A DNA stretch of 64,000 nucleotides from Actinoplanes lobatus (GTDB lineage: Bacteria > Actinomycetota > Actinomycetes > Mycobacteriales > Micromonosporaceae). Below the pieces are notes generated by a model. That model was not told the origin of the DNA. It saw only the letters and a program-made list of their open reading frames with translations, and did not search any database. The position numbers were made by a program, and so were the translations under genes. Location of the stretch: contig NZ_JACHNC010000001.1 in the NCBI RefSeq assembly GCF_014205215.1, positions 4,655,001 through 4,719,000 of the forward strand, written 5' to 3'. Each line of letters starts with the position of its first letter. The first letter of the stretch is position 1. Shown piece by piece: positions 7,426-15,904 of this stretch.

Positions 7426-8307
7426 ATGGATCTGAGCGGCAAGGTCGCGATCGTGACCGGCAGCGGGCGAGGGCTCGGTCTCGCCTATGCCAGAGCGCTC
7501 GCCGCGGCCGGCGCCTCGGTCGTGGTCAACGACGTGGACCAGGAGGTAGTGGACGCGGCGGTCGCCGGGATCGGCGGCGACACGGTTGGTGTGGCGGCCG
7601 CGGTCGGCGACACCGCGAGCGCCGAGAAGCTGGTCGCCACCGCGGTCGAGACGTTCGGCCGGCTCGACGTGCTGATCACCAACGCCGGCATCCTGCGCGA
7701 CCGGGTCCTCTGGAAGATGACCGACGAGGACTTCGACGCGGTCGTCGACGTCCACCTGCGCGGCACCTTCACCTGCGCCCGCGCCGCCGCGATCCGGATG
7801 CGCGAGCAGGCAGGAGGCGGCCGCATCATCCTGATCGGCTCCCCGGCCGGGCAGCGCGGCAACTTCGGCCAGACCAACTACGCGGCCGCCAAGGCCGGCA
7901 TCGCCGCGATGGCCCGCACCTGGGCCCTCGAACTGGCCCGCAGCGAGATCACCGTCAACGCCGTCATCCCGATCGCCGCCACCGAGATGACCAAGACGAT
8001 CCCGGCGTTCGGGCCGGCCATCGAGGAGGCCGAGCGGACCGGGCAGCCGTTCCCGGCCTGGATGCGCCACGACGAGGGCCTCGGCACCGTCGAGGACGTC
8101 ACCGGCCTGATCACCTTCCTCGCCTCGGACGCCTCACAAGGCATCACCGGCCAGGCGATCGGCATCGGCGGCGACAAACTCGCCCTCTGGGCGCACCCCA
8201 GCGAGAAGAGCATCGTGTACGCCGAGGGCGGCTGGACGGCCGACGCCATCGCCGCGGGGTGGGACTTCCCGCTGGAGACCTACGGCATCCCGGCGCCGAA
8301 GAGATGA
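7426..8307 (+). CDS. Short-chain dehydrogenase/reductase, 293 aa
   Basis: This is an NAD(P)-dependent SDR of the group that includes hydroxyacyl-CoA dehydrogenase domains of multifunctional enzyme 2 (NAGILRD, SGKVAIVTGSGRGLGLAYA). The Rossmann motif TGSGRGLG, the NAG motif and the Ser-Tyr-Lys set (IGSPAG, NYAAAKAG) are present. ATG 7426 follows GAGAGG by nine bases. It is first in a coupled operon with an amidohydrolase, a MaoC hydratase and an acyl-CoA ligase. It probably oxidises a 3-hydroxyacyl-CoA in a peripheral acid-degradation route; the acid is unknown. Confidence 0.9.
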   Translation: MDLSGKVAIVTGSGRGLGLAYARALAAAGASVVVNDVDQEVVDAAVAGIGGDTVGVAAAVGDTASAEKLVATAVETFGRLDVLITNAGILRDRVLWKMTDEDFDAVVDVHLRGTFTCARAAAIRMREQAGGGRIILIGSPAGQRGNFGQTNYAAAKAGIAAMARTWALELARSEITVNAVIPIAATEMTKTIPAFGPAIEEAERTGQPFPAWMRHDEGLGTVEDVTGLITFLASDASQGITGQAIGIGGDKLALWAHPSEKSIVYAEGGWTADAIAAGWDFPLETYGIPAPKR

Positions 8308-9176
8308 ACCTCGACGAGCTCACCGCCATCGACGTGCACACGCACGCCGAGGTGGGCCGCGACGGCCGCACCTCGCTGAGCCCCACCCTGCTCGGGGCGT
8401 CCGCCGACTACTTCAAGGCGCACGGTCACCGGCAGCCCACCATCGACGAGACGGCCGCCTACTACCGTGAGCGGAGGATGGCCGCGGTCGTCTTCACGGT
8501 CGACGCCGAACACGCCACCGGGCATCCGGCCATCCCGAACGAGGAGATCGCCGAGGACTGCGCGGCCCACCCGGACGTGCTCATCCCGTTCGCCAGCATC
8601 GACCCGTACAAGGGGAGGGCCGGTGCCCGCGAGGCCCGCCGCCTGGTCGAGCACTACGGCGTCCGTGGTTTCAAGTTCCACCCCAGCATCCAGGGTTTCG
8701 CGCCGGACGACCCGATCGCCTACCCGCTCTACGAGACGATCCAGGAACTCGGGGCGGTCGCCCTGTTCCACACCGGGCAGACCGGCATCGGCGCCCGGGT
8801 CCGTGGCGGCGGCGGGATCCGTCTCAGATACTCCAACCCGATGCTGGTCGACGACGTGGCCGTGGACTTCCCGGACCTGCGGATCATCCTGGCGCACCCG
8901 TCGTTCCCGTGGCAGGACGAGGCCCTCGCGGTCGCCACCCACAAGGAGCACGTCCACATCGACCTGTCCGGCTGGTCACCCAAGTACTTCCCGCCGCAGC
9001 TGGTCCGGTACGCGAACAGCCTGCTCCAGGACAAGGTGCTGTTCGGCTCCGACTACCCGGTGATCACCCCGGACCGGTGGCTCGCCGACTTCGAGAAGCT
9101 CGACCTCAAGGACACGGTCCGCCCCAAGATTCTCAAGACCAACGCAGCCCGCCTACTCTTCCGGGAGAACCCATGA
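8304..9176 (+). CDS. Amidohydrolase family 2 metal-dependent hydrolase/decarboxylase, 290 aa
   Basis: The protein belongs to the ACMS-decarboxylase and oxalomesaconate-hydratase type of TIM-barrel amidohydrolase. Candidate metal ligands are in DVHTHAE at the N-terminus, KFHPS and FHTGQ in the middle, AHPS, and GSDYP near the C-terminus. Its start overlaps the stop of the SDR (ATGA), so the two are translated together. In this superfamily the enzymes act on ring-cleavage products or hydrolyse C-C or C-N bonds. Here it probably handles a cyclic or dicarboxylic intermediate; the exact reaction is not predictable. Confidence 0.85.
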   Translation: MNLDELTAIDVHTHAEVGRDGRTSLSPTLLGASADYFKAHGHRQPTIDETAAYYRERRMAAVVFTVDAEHATGHPAIPNEEIAEDCAAHPDVLIPFASIDPYKGRAGAREARRLVEHYGVRGFKFHPSIQGFAPDDPIAYPLYETIQELGAVALFHTGQTGIGARVRGGGGIRLRYSNPMLVDDVAVDFPDLRIILAHPSFPWQDEALAVATHKEHVHIDLSGWSPKYFPPQLVRYANSLLQDKVLFGSDYPVITPDRWLADFEKLDLKDTVRPKILKTNAARLLFRENP

Positions 9177-9631
9177 CCACCACCGTGAACGGTCTCGACG
9201 GCCTCAAGTCCCTGGCCGGCAAGGACCTCGGCCGCAGCGACTGGCTGGAGATCACCCAGGAGCGGGTGAACACGTTCGCCGACGCCACCGGCGACCACCA
9301 GTGGATCCACGTCGACGTGGAGAAGGCGAAGCAGGGCCCGTTCGGCGCGCCGATCGCCCACGGCTACCTCACGCTGTCCCTGGTCATCCCGCTCTTCGGC
9401 GAACTGCTCGTGGTCGAGGGCATCACGATGGGCGTCAACTACGGCCTGGAGAAGGTGCGCTTCCCCAGCCCGGTCAAGGTCGGCTCCCGGATCCGGTTGG
9501 CCGCGACCGTGGTCAGCGTCGACGACGTGGCCGGCAACGGCGTGCAGAGCGTCTTCGACTTCACCGTCGAGGTCGAGGGCCAGGACAAGCCCGCCTGCGT
9601 CGCCCGCCCCGTCTACCGCCACTACGCCTAG
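9173..9631 (+). CDS. MaoC-like (R)-enoyl-CoA hydratase, 152 aa
   Basis: This is a hot-dog-fold hydratase adding water to trans-2-enoyl-CoA. The hydratase-2 active-site motif is clear: FADATGDHQWIHVD, with the catalytic Asp and His, then PFGAPIAHGYLTLSL. The length is normal for single-domain MaoC proteins. The start overlaps the amidohydrolase stop (ATGA). With the SDR and the ligase it forms three of the four activities of a beta-oxidation cycle; no acyl-CoA dehydrogenase or thiolase is present in this operon. Confidence 0.92.
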   Translation: MTTTVNGLDGLKSLAGKDLGRSDWLEITQERVNTFADATGDHQWIHVDVEKAKQGPFGAPIAHGYLTLSLVIPLFGELLVVEGITMGVNYGLEKVRFPSPVKVGSRIRLAATVVSVDDVAGNGVQSVFDFTVEVEGQDKPACVARPVYRHYA

Positions 9632-9641
9632 AGGACCGGAC

Positions 9642-11117
9642 ATGCGCAACGCGGGGCTGGGGTCCTGGCCGGTACGCCGGGCGGCCATGTCGCCCGGCAG
9701 CACCGCCCTGATCTTCGAGGAGCGGCGTACGACGTACGCCCAACTGCATGAACGCACCTCGCGCCTGGCCGCGGCCCTGCGTGCCGCCGGGGTCCGGCCC
9801 GGGGACCGGGTCGCCTACCTCGGCCCGAACCATCCGTCCTTCGTCGAGACGATGTTCGCGACCTGGGCGCTCGGCGCGGTCTTCGTGCCGATGAACTTCC
9901 GGCTGACCGAGCCGGAGATCGAGTACCAGCTCCGGCACAGCGGGGCGGTGGCGCTGATCCACGCCCTGCCGGTTTCCGCGGCGGCCTCGATCAAGATCGA
10001 CATCGCCGAGTACGAATCCTGGCTGGCGGAACCCGCGGAGTTCGACGAGCCGGTCACGCTCGACGACGTGGCCTGCATCCTCTACACGTCCGGCACCACC
10101 GGCCACCCCAAGGGCGCCATGCTCACCCACGGCAACCTGGTGTGGAACTGCTACAACCTGCTCGTCTGCGCCGACATCGCCGGCGACGAGGTCACCCTGG
10201 TCAGCGCCCCGCTCTTCCACGTGGCGGCGCTCAACCAGTGCCTGCTGCCCACGTTCCTCAAGGGCGGCACCTCGGTGATCATGCCCGGCTGGGACGTCGA
10301 TGGCTGCTTCGACGCCATCACCCGGTACGGCGTGACCTGGATGTTCGGCGTCTCCACCATGTTCGCCGCCCTCTCCCGATCACCGCGCTGGCCGACCGCC
10401 GATCTGTCCTCGGTGCGCTGCCTCATGACCGGCGGCGCCGCCGTGCCGGAGGCGCTGATCCGCACCTACCAGGACCGGGGGCTCGCGTTCTGCCAGGGCT
10501 ACGGGATGACCGAGACCGCACCCGGCGCCACCTTCCTGGAAGCGCGGGAGAGCCGCGACCACGTCGGATCGGCCGGCCTGCCGGTCTTCTTCGCCGACGT
10601 CCGCTGCGTGCGGCCCGACCTCACCCCCGCCCCACCCGGTGAACCCGGCGAGGTGCTGGTCCGCGGCCCGAACGTGACCCCCGGCTACTGGAACGACCCG
10701 GCCGCCACCGCCGCCGCCTTCACCGACGGCTGGTTCCGCTCCGGCGACCTGGCCGTCGTCGGCACGGACGGCCACTTCCGCATCGTCGACCGCACCAAGG
10801 ACATGTACATCTCCGGCGGCGAGAACGTCTACCCGGCAGAGGTGGAGGCCGCCATCTTCGAACATCCGGCGGTCGCCGAGGCCGCCGTCGTCGGCGTCCC
10901 CGACGAGAAGTGGGGCGAGGTCGGCCGGGCCTTCGTGGTCCCGGTCCCCGGCGCCACCCTCAACCCCGGCGACATCCCGGCCTACCTGGCCGGGCGCCTG
11001 GCCAGATACAAGATCCCGGTGTACGTCGACATCGTCACCGACCTGCCGAGAACCGGCTCCGGCAAGGTCCGCAAGGACCCCCTCCGCGACCTACCCCTGC
11101 CTCAGCCCGCTCGATAG
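9642..11117 (+). CDS. Acyl-CoA synthetase (FadD type), 491 aa
   Basis: This AMP-forming ligase activates a carboxylic acid to its CoA ester. The phosphate-binding loop [11 protein letters not shown], the adenine motif YGMTET, the SGDLAVVG segment and the C-terminal SGKVRKDP lysine are all present. The start is 10 bases after the maoC stop with GAGGAC as ribosome site. It closes the MarR-flanked operon and presumably makes the CoA substrate for the SDR and MaoC enzymes. It differs from FadD19 and from the 19.1-kb synthetase elsewhere in the window. Confidence 0.92.
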   Translation: MRNAGLGSWPVRRAAMSPGSTALIFEERRTTYAQLHERTSRLAAALRAAGVRPGDRVAYLGPNHPSFVETMFATWALGAVFVPMNFRLTEPEIEYQLRHSGAVALIHALPVSAAASIKIDIAEYESWLAEPAEFDEPVTLDDVACILYTSGTTGHPKGAMLTHGNLVWNCYNLLVCADIAGDEVTLVSAPLFHVAALNQCLLPTFLKGGTSVIMPGWDVDGCFDAITRYGVTWMFGVSTMFAALSRSPRWPTADLSSVRCLMTGGAAVPEALIRTYQDRGLAFCQGYGMTETAPGATFLEARESRDHVGSAGLPVFFADVRCVRPDLTPAPPGEPGEVLVRGPNVTPGYWNDPAATAAAFTDGWFRSGDLAVVGTDGHFRIVDRTKDMYISGGENVYPAEVEAAIFEHPAVAEAAVVGVPDEKWGEVGRAFVVPVPGATLNPGDIPAYLAGRLARYKIPVYVDIVTDLPRTGSGKVRKDPLRDLPLPQPAR

Positions 11118-11133
11118 AGGGTGGCCAGATCGA

Positions 11134-11910
11134 TCAGGACCCCGCGTTGGGCCACGCGGCGTTGACGAGGGCCGGGAGGACGGTGGCGGCGGTGCCGTGC
11201 AGGTTGATGCCGGCGACCGCGTCCAGCGGGGTGGGCTGCGGGTTCACCTGGATCACGGTGGCGCCGAACATGGCCGCCACCTTCGGGATCTCGGCCGCCG
11301 GGTAGACCAGGCCGGACGTGCCGATCGTCAGGAGCACGTCGCAGTCGGTCGCCTCCTGGACCGCCGTCTCCAGGATCTGCTCCGGCAGGGCCTCGCCGAA
11401 CCACACCACGCCCGGGCGCACCGGGCCGGAACAGTGCTCGCAGCGCGGCGGGGCCAGCCGCCGGCCCTCCGAGGGCTCCTCGCCGCCGGGCACCGGGGCG
11501 GACCGGGCGCACGACGCGCAGCGCGGCTCGAACAGGCTGCCGTGCAGGTGCAGCGGGTCCGCCGATCCGGCGCGTTCGTGCAGGTCGTCCACGTTCTGGG
11601 TGATCACGACACTGCGCGGGGTGCGCGCCTCGATGGCGGCGACCGCCTCGTGCCCGGGGTTCGGGTGGACCCGGCGGATCACGGTGCGGCGCCACTCGTA
11701 CCAGCCCCAGACCAGGTCCGGGTCGTCCTCGAAGGCCTGTGGGGTGGCCAGTGCGGATGCGTCGAACCGCTCCCAGAGGCCGGTCAGCGCGTCCCGGAAG
11801 GTGGGCACGCCGCTCTCCGCCGAGATCCCCGCGCCGGTGAACACCACCACCCGCCGCGCCTGAGAGAGGACCTTCGCGGCCTCGCGCACCTCAACCATTC
11901 GATCCCCCAC
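11134..11910 (-). CDS. cobB: Sirtuin NAD-dependent deacylase
   Basis: This Sir2-family enzyme removes acyl groups from lysines using NAD. It shows [26 protein letters not shown], the catalytic His123 (HLHGSL) and zinc ligands Cys131, Cys134, Cys157 and Cys160. Tyr71 and Arg74 (YEWR) form the YxxR pair of class III (SIRT5-like) sirtuins, so removal of succinyl or malonyl groups is likely alongside deacetylation. It is convergent with the acyl-CoA synthetase at 9642 and stands alone. ATG 11898 is an alternative start. Confidence 0.92.
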   Translation of the reverse strand: MGDRMVEVREAAKVLSQARRVVVFTGAGISAESGVPTFRDALTGLWERFDASALATPQAFEDDPDLVWGWYEWRRTVIRRVHPNPGHEAVAAIEARTPRSVVITQNVDDLHERAGSADPLHLHGSLFEPRCASCARSAPVPGGEEPSEGRRLAPPRCEHCSGPVRPGVVWFGEALPEQILETAVQEATDCDVLLTIGTSGLVYPAAEIPKVAAMFGATVIQVNPQPTPLDAVAGINLHGTAATVLPALVNAAWPNAGS

Positions 11911-12021
11911 CGCTGTCCGAACGTATCACCAGCACGAACGAGTGTCGCATCACCGGGGGAGCGGATGGGTCGTTGACTCTCGGAGAGCGCGCGGAGGTGG
12001 TCGTCGAATGTCCGAAGTGGG

Positions 12022-12252
12022 ATGCCGTTGAGTGACGAGCCCACCGAACCGCCGAACGCCCCGGACCGCACCCGCCGCCTGCGTGCGGCCGGTGACCGTC
12101 TGCTCACCGTCGTCGGGGAGTGGACCGCGCCGGGCCCGGAGCGTACGGAGTGGTCGGAGTCGAGCATGAGCGTGCTGGTCGGTGCGGTCACCGCGGCCGC
12201 CGGGTTCCTCTTCCTGGCCGCCATGATGGTCATCTGGGTCGCCCGCTCCTGA
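12022..12252 (+). CDS. Small single-pass membrane protein, 76 aa
   Basis: The N-terminal half is polar and charged (RTRRLRAAGDRLLTVVGEW). One transmembrane helix follows at about residues 49-73 (VLVGAVTAAAGFLFLAAMMV). A TTG at 12028 is an alternative start. No family is recognised. It ends 66 bases before the convergent pectate lyase, with a strong hairpin between them. Confidence 0.55.
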   Translation: MPLSDEPTEPPNAPDRTRRLRAAGDRLLTVVGEWTAPGPERTEWSESSMSVLVGAVTAAAGFLFLAAMMVIWVARS

Positions 12253-12277
12253 ACGCGAGCGCCACCGTACAAGGAAT

Positions 12278-12307
12278 CGCCCGCCTGCCGGAAGTGGCAG
12301 GCGGGCG
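12278..12307. terminator. Bidirectional hairpin terminator
   Basis: Perfect 12-base arms CGCCCGCCTGCC/GGCAGGCGGGCG surround a six-base loop. It lies between the convergent small membrane protein and the pectate lyase. There is no U-tract, as is usual in high-GC actinobacteria. Confidence 0.8.
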
Positions 12308-12317
12308 AGTCACCCGA

Positions 12318-14126
12318 TCAGAGTGAGACGGCCTTGCCGCCGAGGGTGATGGCCAGGCGGCCGTCCGAGGCGAACGACCAGGCCAGCGCGCCGGTGAAGT
12401 TGGCGCAGCGGGCGCCGTTCGTGCCGGACCAGAACTGGTTGGTGCTGTCCGCGGTGCCGATGATGCGGTCGTTCGTGCCACTGGAGCTGCGGCACGAGGT
12501 GTTGTTGGTGAAGACCGACGTGCCGGCGTCGAAGTTGAAGTTGCGCTCGGTGTTGTCGATGCTCAGGTTGTTGGCGATCGTCATCGAACCCGGGTTGCTG
12601 TTGTAGGTGAACCCGTGCTTGCCGTTCTTGTACGCCACGGTCCGCTTCACGATGTGGTTGACCCCGATGTCCTCGCCGCCGAGCTTGAAGCCGTTGCGGT
12701 CACCGTTGCCGGCCTGCGAACCGTCGCTGAGCGTGCCGTTGTTGTAGGCCAGCGAGTCCTCGATGGTCACCACGCCGATCGGCCCGGTGTCGGTCTTGGT
12801 GTAGAGGTCCCAGCCGTCGTCGATGTTGTTGTGCGAGACCGCGTACCGGAAGACGTTGCCCGATCCGACGGTCAGCTTGGCCGCGAAGCCGTCCGCGTCC
12901 TCACCGTCCGAGTCGGCGTTGTCGTGCGACTCGGCGCTGAGGATCAGGTTGTTCGCCGGCCACTGGGCGGCCGGGGTGTCCGATGCGATCCGGGACAGCT
13001 GGAGACCGGTGTCCCGGTTGAACCGGGTGATCGTGCGCTCCAGGACGTTGTTGCTGCCGCCCACGAAGATGCCGTTGTCACCGGCGCGCTCGACGACGAT
13101 GCCGTAGATCCGCCAGTAGTTGCCGTTGACCGCGAGACCACGGGCCGCGGTGTCCTCGGCCTGCGCCGAGAAGTTCAGGACCGGCACTTCACCGGGGTAC
13201 GCGGAAATCGTCTTCACAGCGCCGGACGACCCGTTGTTGCCGGGCGCGATGGTGACCGTCGACGCGTGCGCGTAGGTGCCGCCGCGCAGGTAGATCGTGC
13301 CGCCCGCGGCGATCCGGGTGATCGCCGAGGTGAGCGTGGTCGGGGCGGACACGGTGCCGGCCGCGCTGTCGGTGCCGTTCGGAGCCACGTAGAGGGCGCT
13401 GCTCGACGGCGGCGGGGAGGAACTGGCCGACGGTGAGACCGATGTCGAGGGGGAGGTGGACGGCGAGGACGTGGGGGACGAGGTCGGCGTCGACACGCCG
13501 TCATCGACCAGGACGTCGTCGAAACGGCCCGCCGCGTACTCGGTGAGCAGCCCGATCCGGCCCGCCGTGATGGTGCTGTCGGTGGCCGACCCGACGCTCG
13601 TGCCGTTGACCGACCCGCTGATCGTGGTGCCGCTGACGGTCAGCTTCAGCGTGTAGAACGTGCTCGCCGAGATCGTCTGGCTCAGGCTGCCCAGCACCGT
13701 GACGCTGCTGCCGTTCATGGTCTCCAACTGGACCTTGTTGGCGCCGGTCAGCGACAGCCGGTACATCTTCGTCGCCCCGGAGGCGCGGGCGGTCAGTGCC
13801 ACCACGCCGGAGGTCGAGCTGAACGCGGTCGCCTTCACCTTCGCCTGGACCGAGTAGTTGGTCCACGAGGTCGTTCCGGCGAATTGCCGGGCCCTGGTGT
13901 TGGTGCTGTCCGACTGCTGGAACACCTGGGAGCCGTCGCTCACCACCGACCAGGTGCCGCCCGATTTCGACCACTCGCTGGTGCTGCCGGACTCGAAGTC
14001 GGCGGAGAACAGGGTGGCCGCCTCGGCGGTGCCGATCGTGACGAAGACACCGGCCGCGACCAGGCCGGCGAGTCCGGCGGCGCCGAGTGGACGGCGCAGT
14101 CCGCGGGCCCGTGAATGGGATGACAT
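12318..14126 (-). CDS. Secreted pectate lyase, PL9 family, with LamG-like domain, 602 aa
   Basis: The enzyme degrades plant polygalacturonate by calcium-dependent beta-elimination outside the cell. Residues 1-36 form a signal peptide (AEA-A cleavage). Residues about 39-209 form a concanavalin-like beta-sandwich, 210-244 a Ser/Thr/Pro linker, and 245-602 a right-handed beta-helix opening with LYVAPNGTDSAAGTVSAPTT. The PL9 signature DADGFAAKLTVGSGNVFRYA carries the Lys that acts as base in this family, followed by DDGWDLYTK. The upstream frame is rejected because AAGGAGAAT precedes ATG 14126. Confidence 0.93.
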   Translation of the reverse strand: MSSHSRARGLRRPLGAAGLAGLVAAGVFVTIGTAEAATLFSADFESGSTSEWSKSGGTWSVVSDGSQVFQQSDSTNTRARQFAGTTSWTNYSVQAKVKATAFSSTSGVVALTARASGATKMYRLSLTGANKVQLETMNGSSVTVLGSLSQTISASTFYTLKLTVSGTTISGSVNGTSVGSATDSTITAGRIGLLTEYAAGRFDDVLVDDGVSTPTSSPTSSPSTSPSTSVSPSASSSPPPSSSALYVAPNGTDSAAGTVSAPTTLTSAITRIAAGGTIYLRGGTYAHASTVTIAPGNNGSSGAVKTISAYPGEVPVLNFSAQAEDTAARGLAVNGNYWRIYGIVVERAGDNGIFVGGSNNVLERTITRFNRDTGLQLSRIASDTPAAQWPANNLILSAESHDNADSDGEDADGFAAKLTVGSGNVFRYAVSHNNIDDGWDLYTKTDTGPIGVVTIEDSLAYNNGTLSDGSQAGNGDRNGFKLGGEDIGVNHIVKRTVAYKNGKHGFTYNSNPGSMTIANNLSIDNTERNFNFDAGTSVFTNNTSCRSSSGTNDRIIGTADSTNQFWSGTNGARCANFTGALAWSFASDGRLAITLGGKAVSL

Positions 14127-14249
14127 GGGGGGATTCTCCTTGTCGCAAATGGATCCCCGCCGGGCGCGGTGCAGCCGTCCGCGAACGCATTTGATTACGG
14201 CGGACGTGCAGCGTGGGGGATGTTCCGGCGGGGGCACCGTTGGGGACGG

Positions 14250-14266
14250 ATTCCGAGTTGGAATCT
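14250..14266. promoter_or_regulatory. Possible operator upstream of the pectate lyase
   Basis: GATTCC-GAGTT-GGAATC is a perfect six-base-arm inverted repeat about 125 bases upstream of the lyase start, in the 200-base gap between that gene and the cholesterol oxidase stop. It could bind a sugar-responsive repressor. No regulator is adjacent. Confidence 0.35.
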
Positions 14267-14326
14267 GCCACCGGGCATTACCGCCCGTCAACGGAATCCA
14301 TTTGCAGGTTTGTTGCAGTAATGCGT

Positions 14327-15904
14327 TCAGACGTTGGCGGCGAGGAACTCGTCGAGGCAGCGCTCGGCGTTCGCGGTGACCGTCAGGGCCGGGTTCGCGA
14401 GGCACGCGGAGCCGGGCAGCAGGGCGCTGTCCACGCAGTACAGGTTCTGGTATCCGGCCACCTTTCCGGTGAAGTCGGTGGCCTTACCCATCACCAGACC
14501 GCCGAGCGGGTGGTAGGTGTTGCGCGACCCCAGGCCCATGCCGGTGTTCCGGTCGTAGGACGGCAGCCCGGTCAGCAGCGAACCCTTCGAGCCCTCGGTG
14601 CGCCACCACAACCGGGTGGCCAGATCCCGGCCGGCCTTGTCACCGGCGGTCTCCATCTCGGCGTACGGCCAGTAGACCTTCCCGGCGCCGGTGGCCGCGT
14701 CGTACCGGATCTCGCCACGCTCCGGGATCAGGGTGGTGATCAGGTGCGCGGTGGTCGCCGGCAGCCAGGACGGGATCGGCGCCGCCTCCCAGGCCATGGC
14801 GGTCCGCGCGTACGGGTTCGCGTCGTCGAAGAACCGCACGTTGCCCGGCCCGCCCTGCGCGTGCCCGACCGCCTTGCGCAGGTTGAGCCGGGCGATCAGG
14901 AAGTCGCCGTTGTTGCCCCAGCCCTTGCCCACCTCGGTGCTGGTCAGCCGGGGGAGACGGCCGCGCGCCCGGGAGGTGAGCAGCAGTGACGTGCTGTTCA
15001 GCGAGCCGGCCGCCAGGAAGACGAACTCGGCCGTGAACGTCTTGTTCGCGAGCACCCCACCGCGCTCGTCGATCTGCCGTGCGGCCGCCTCCATCATGGA
15101 AGATCCGGAGACCTCGCGAAGTTCGGTCACCTCATGCAGCGGATATATAGTGACATGTCCGGTTTGCTGGGCCCAGGCCAGATAGTTGTGGTCGACGCTG
15201 TTCTTCGCGCCCGAGTTGCTGCCGAACGGCCCCTCACCGATCGTGTGACAGGCTCGCACCCGCCCGGCCAGCTCATCCCGGATCACGTTCCAGTCGACCC
15301 CGAACGGCACCGGTACGGGCGTGCGGCCGAACTCCGCGATGTACTCCAGCCACGCGCGCGCTCCCGCGTACGAAGCATGGTTTTGAATGTCGGCGGGAAT
15401 CGGCGCGGCACCCAGACTCTGCCGGGCGCGCGGCCAGTAGACGTCCTCGAACGCGGTGTACGACAGCTCGGCCGGATAGACCGACTCCCAGTCGGCGCGG
15501 CGCGGCTGCGGCAGGTACATGCCGATGACCAGCGACCCGCCGCCCACCCCGGCCCCGCACATCACCTGGATGCCGTCGCCCACGTGTTTCTGGATGAGCC
15601 CGGCGCCCCGCTCGATGGTCTTGCTGACGTCGAGGCCGAGTGGCGGTTTGTCGGCGAACCACGCGCATCGCCAGTCCGGGTCGCTGATCGTGCAGAACGT
15701 GTTCCCGGAGCCGTCCAGATCCCAGCGCCGGCCCCGTTCCAGGACGGTCACCTCCATCCCGGCCTGGGCCAGCCGGTACGCGGCCACCGCACCGGAGAAC
15801 CCGCTGCCGATCACCAGGGCGGTCCGGCCCTGGAGGTTGCGCCGGGCCAGGCCGGGCAGGAACAGCCCGGCGGCGCCCGCTTGCAGAAGAGTCCGGCGTT
15901 TCAT
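14327..15904 (-). CDS. Tat-exported cholesterol oxidase, GMC/class I flavoprotein, 525 aa
   Basis: It oxidises and isomerises 3-beta-hydroxysterols to 4-en-3-ones, producing hydrogen peroxide. The N-terminus KRRTLLQAGAAGLFLPGLA is a twin-arginine signal. The FAD-binding motif GSGFSG is at 33-38, and the GAGVGGGSLVIGMY segment follows. His465 (NTYHPLGG) and Asn504 (NPALTVTANAER) match the catalytic His447 and Asn485 of the Streptomyces enzyme. Its ATG overlaps the ltp3 stop (ATGA), so an exported oxidase is translationally coupled to cytosolic side-chain enzymes. This is a strong family match. Confidence 0.93.
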   Translation of the reverse strand: MKRRTLLQAGAAGLFLPGLARRNLQGRTALVIGSGFSGAVAAYRLAQAGMEVTVLERGRRWDLDGSGNTFCTISDPDWRCAWFADKPPLGLDVSKTIERGAGLIQKHVGDGIQVMCGAGVGGGSLVIGMYLPQPRRADWESVYPAELSYTAFEDVYWPRARQSLGAAPIPADIQNHASYAGARAWLEYIAEFGRTPVPVPFGVDWNVIRDELAGRVRACHTIGEGPFGSNSGAKNSVDHNYLAWAQQTGHVTIYPLHEVTELREVSGSSMMEAAARQIDERGGVLANKTFTAEFVFLAAGSLNSTSLLLTSRARGRLPRLTSTEVGKGWGNNGDFLIARLNLRKAVGHAQGGPGNVRFFDDANPYARTAMAWEAAPIPSWLPATTAHLITTLIPERGEIRYDAATGAGKVYWPYAEMETAGDKAGRDLATRLWWRTEGSKGSLLTGLPSYDRNTGMGLGSRNTYHPLGGLVMGKATDFTGKVAGYQNLYCVDSALLPGSACLANPALTVTANAERCLDEFLAANV

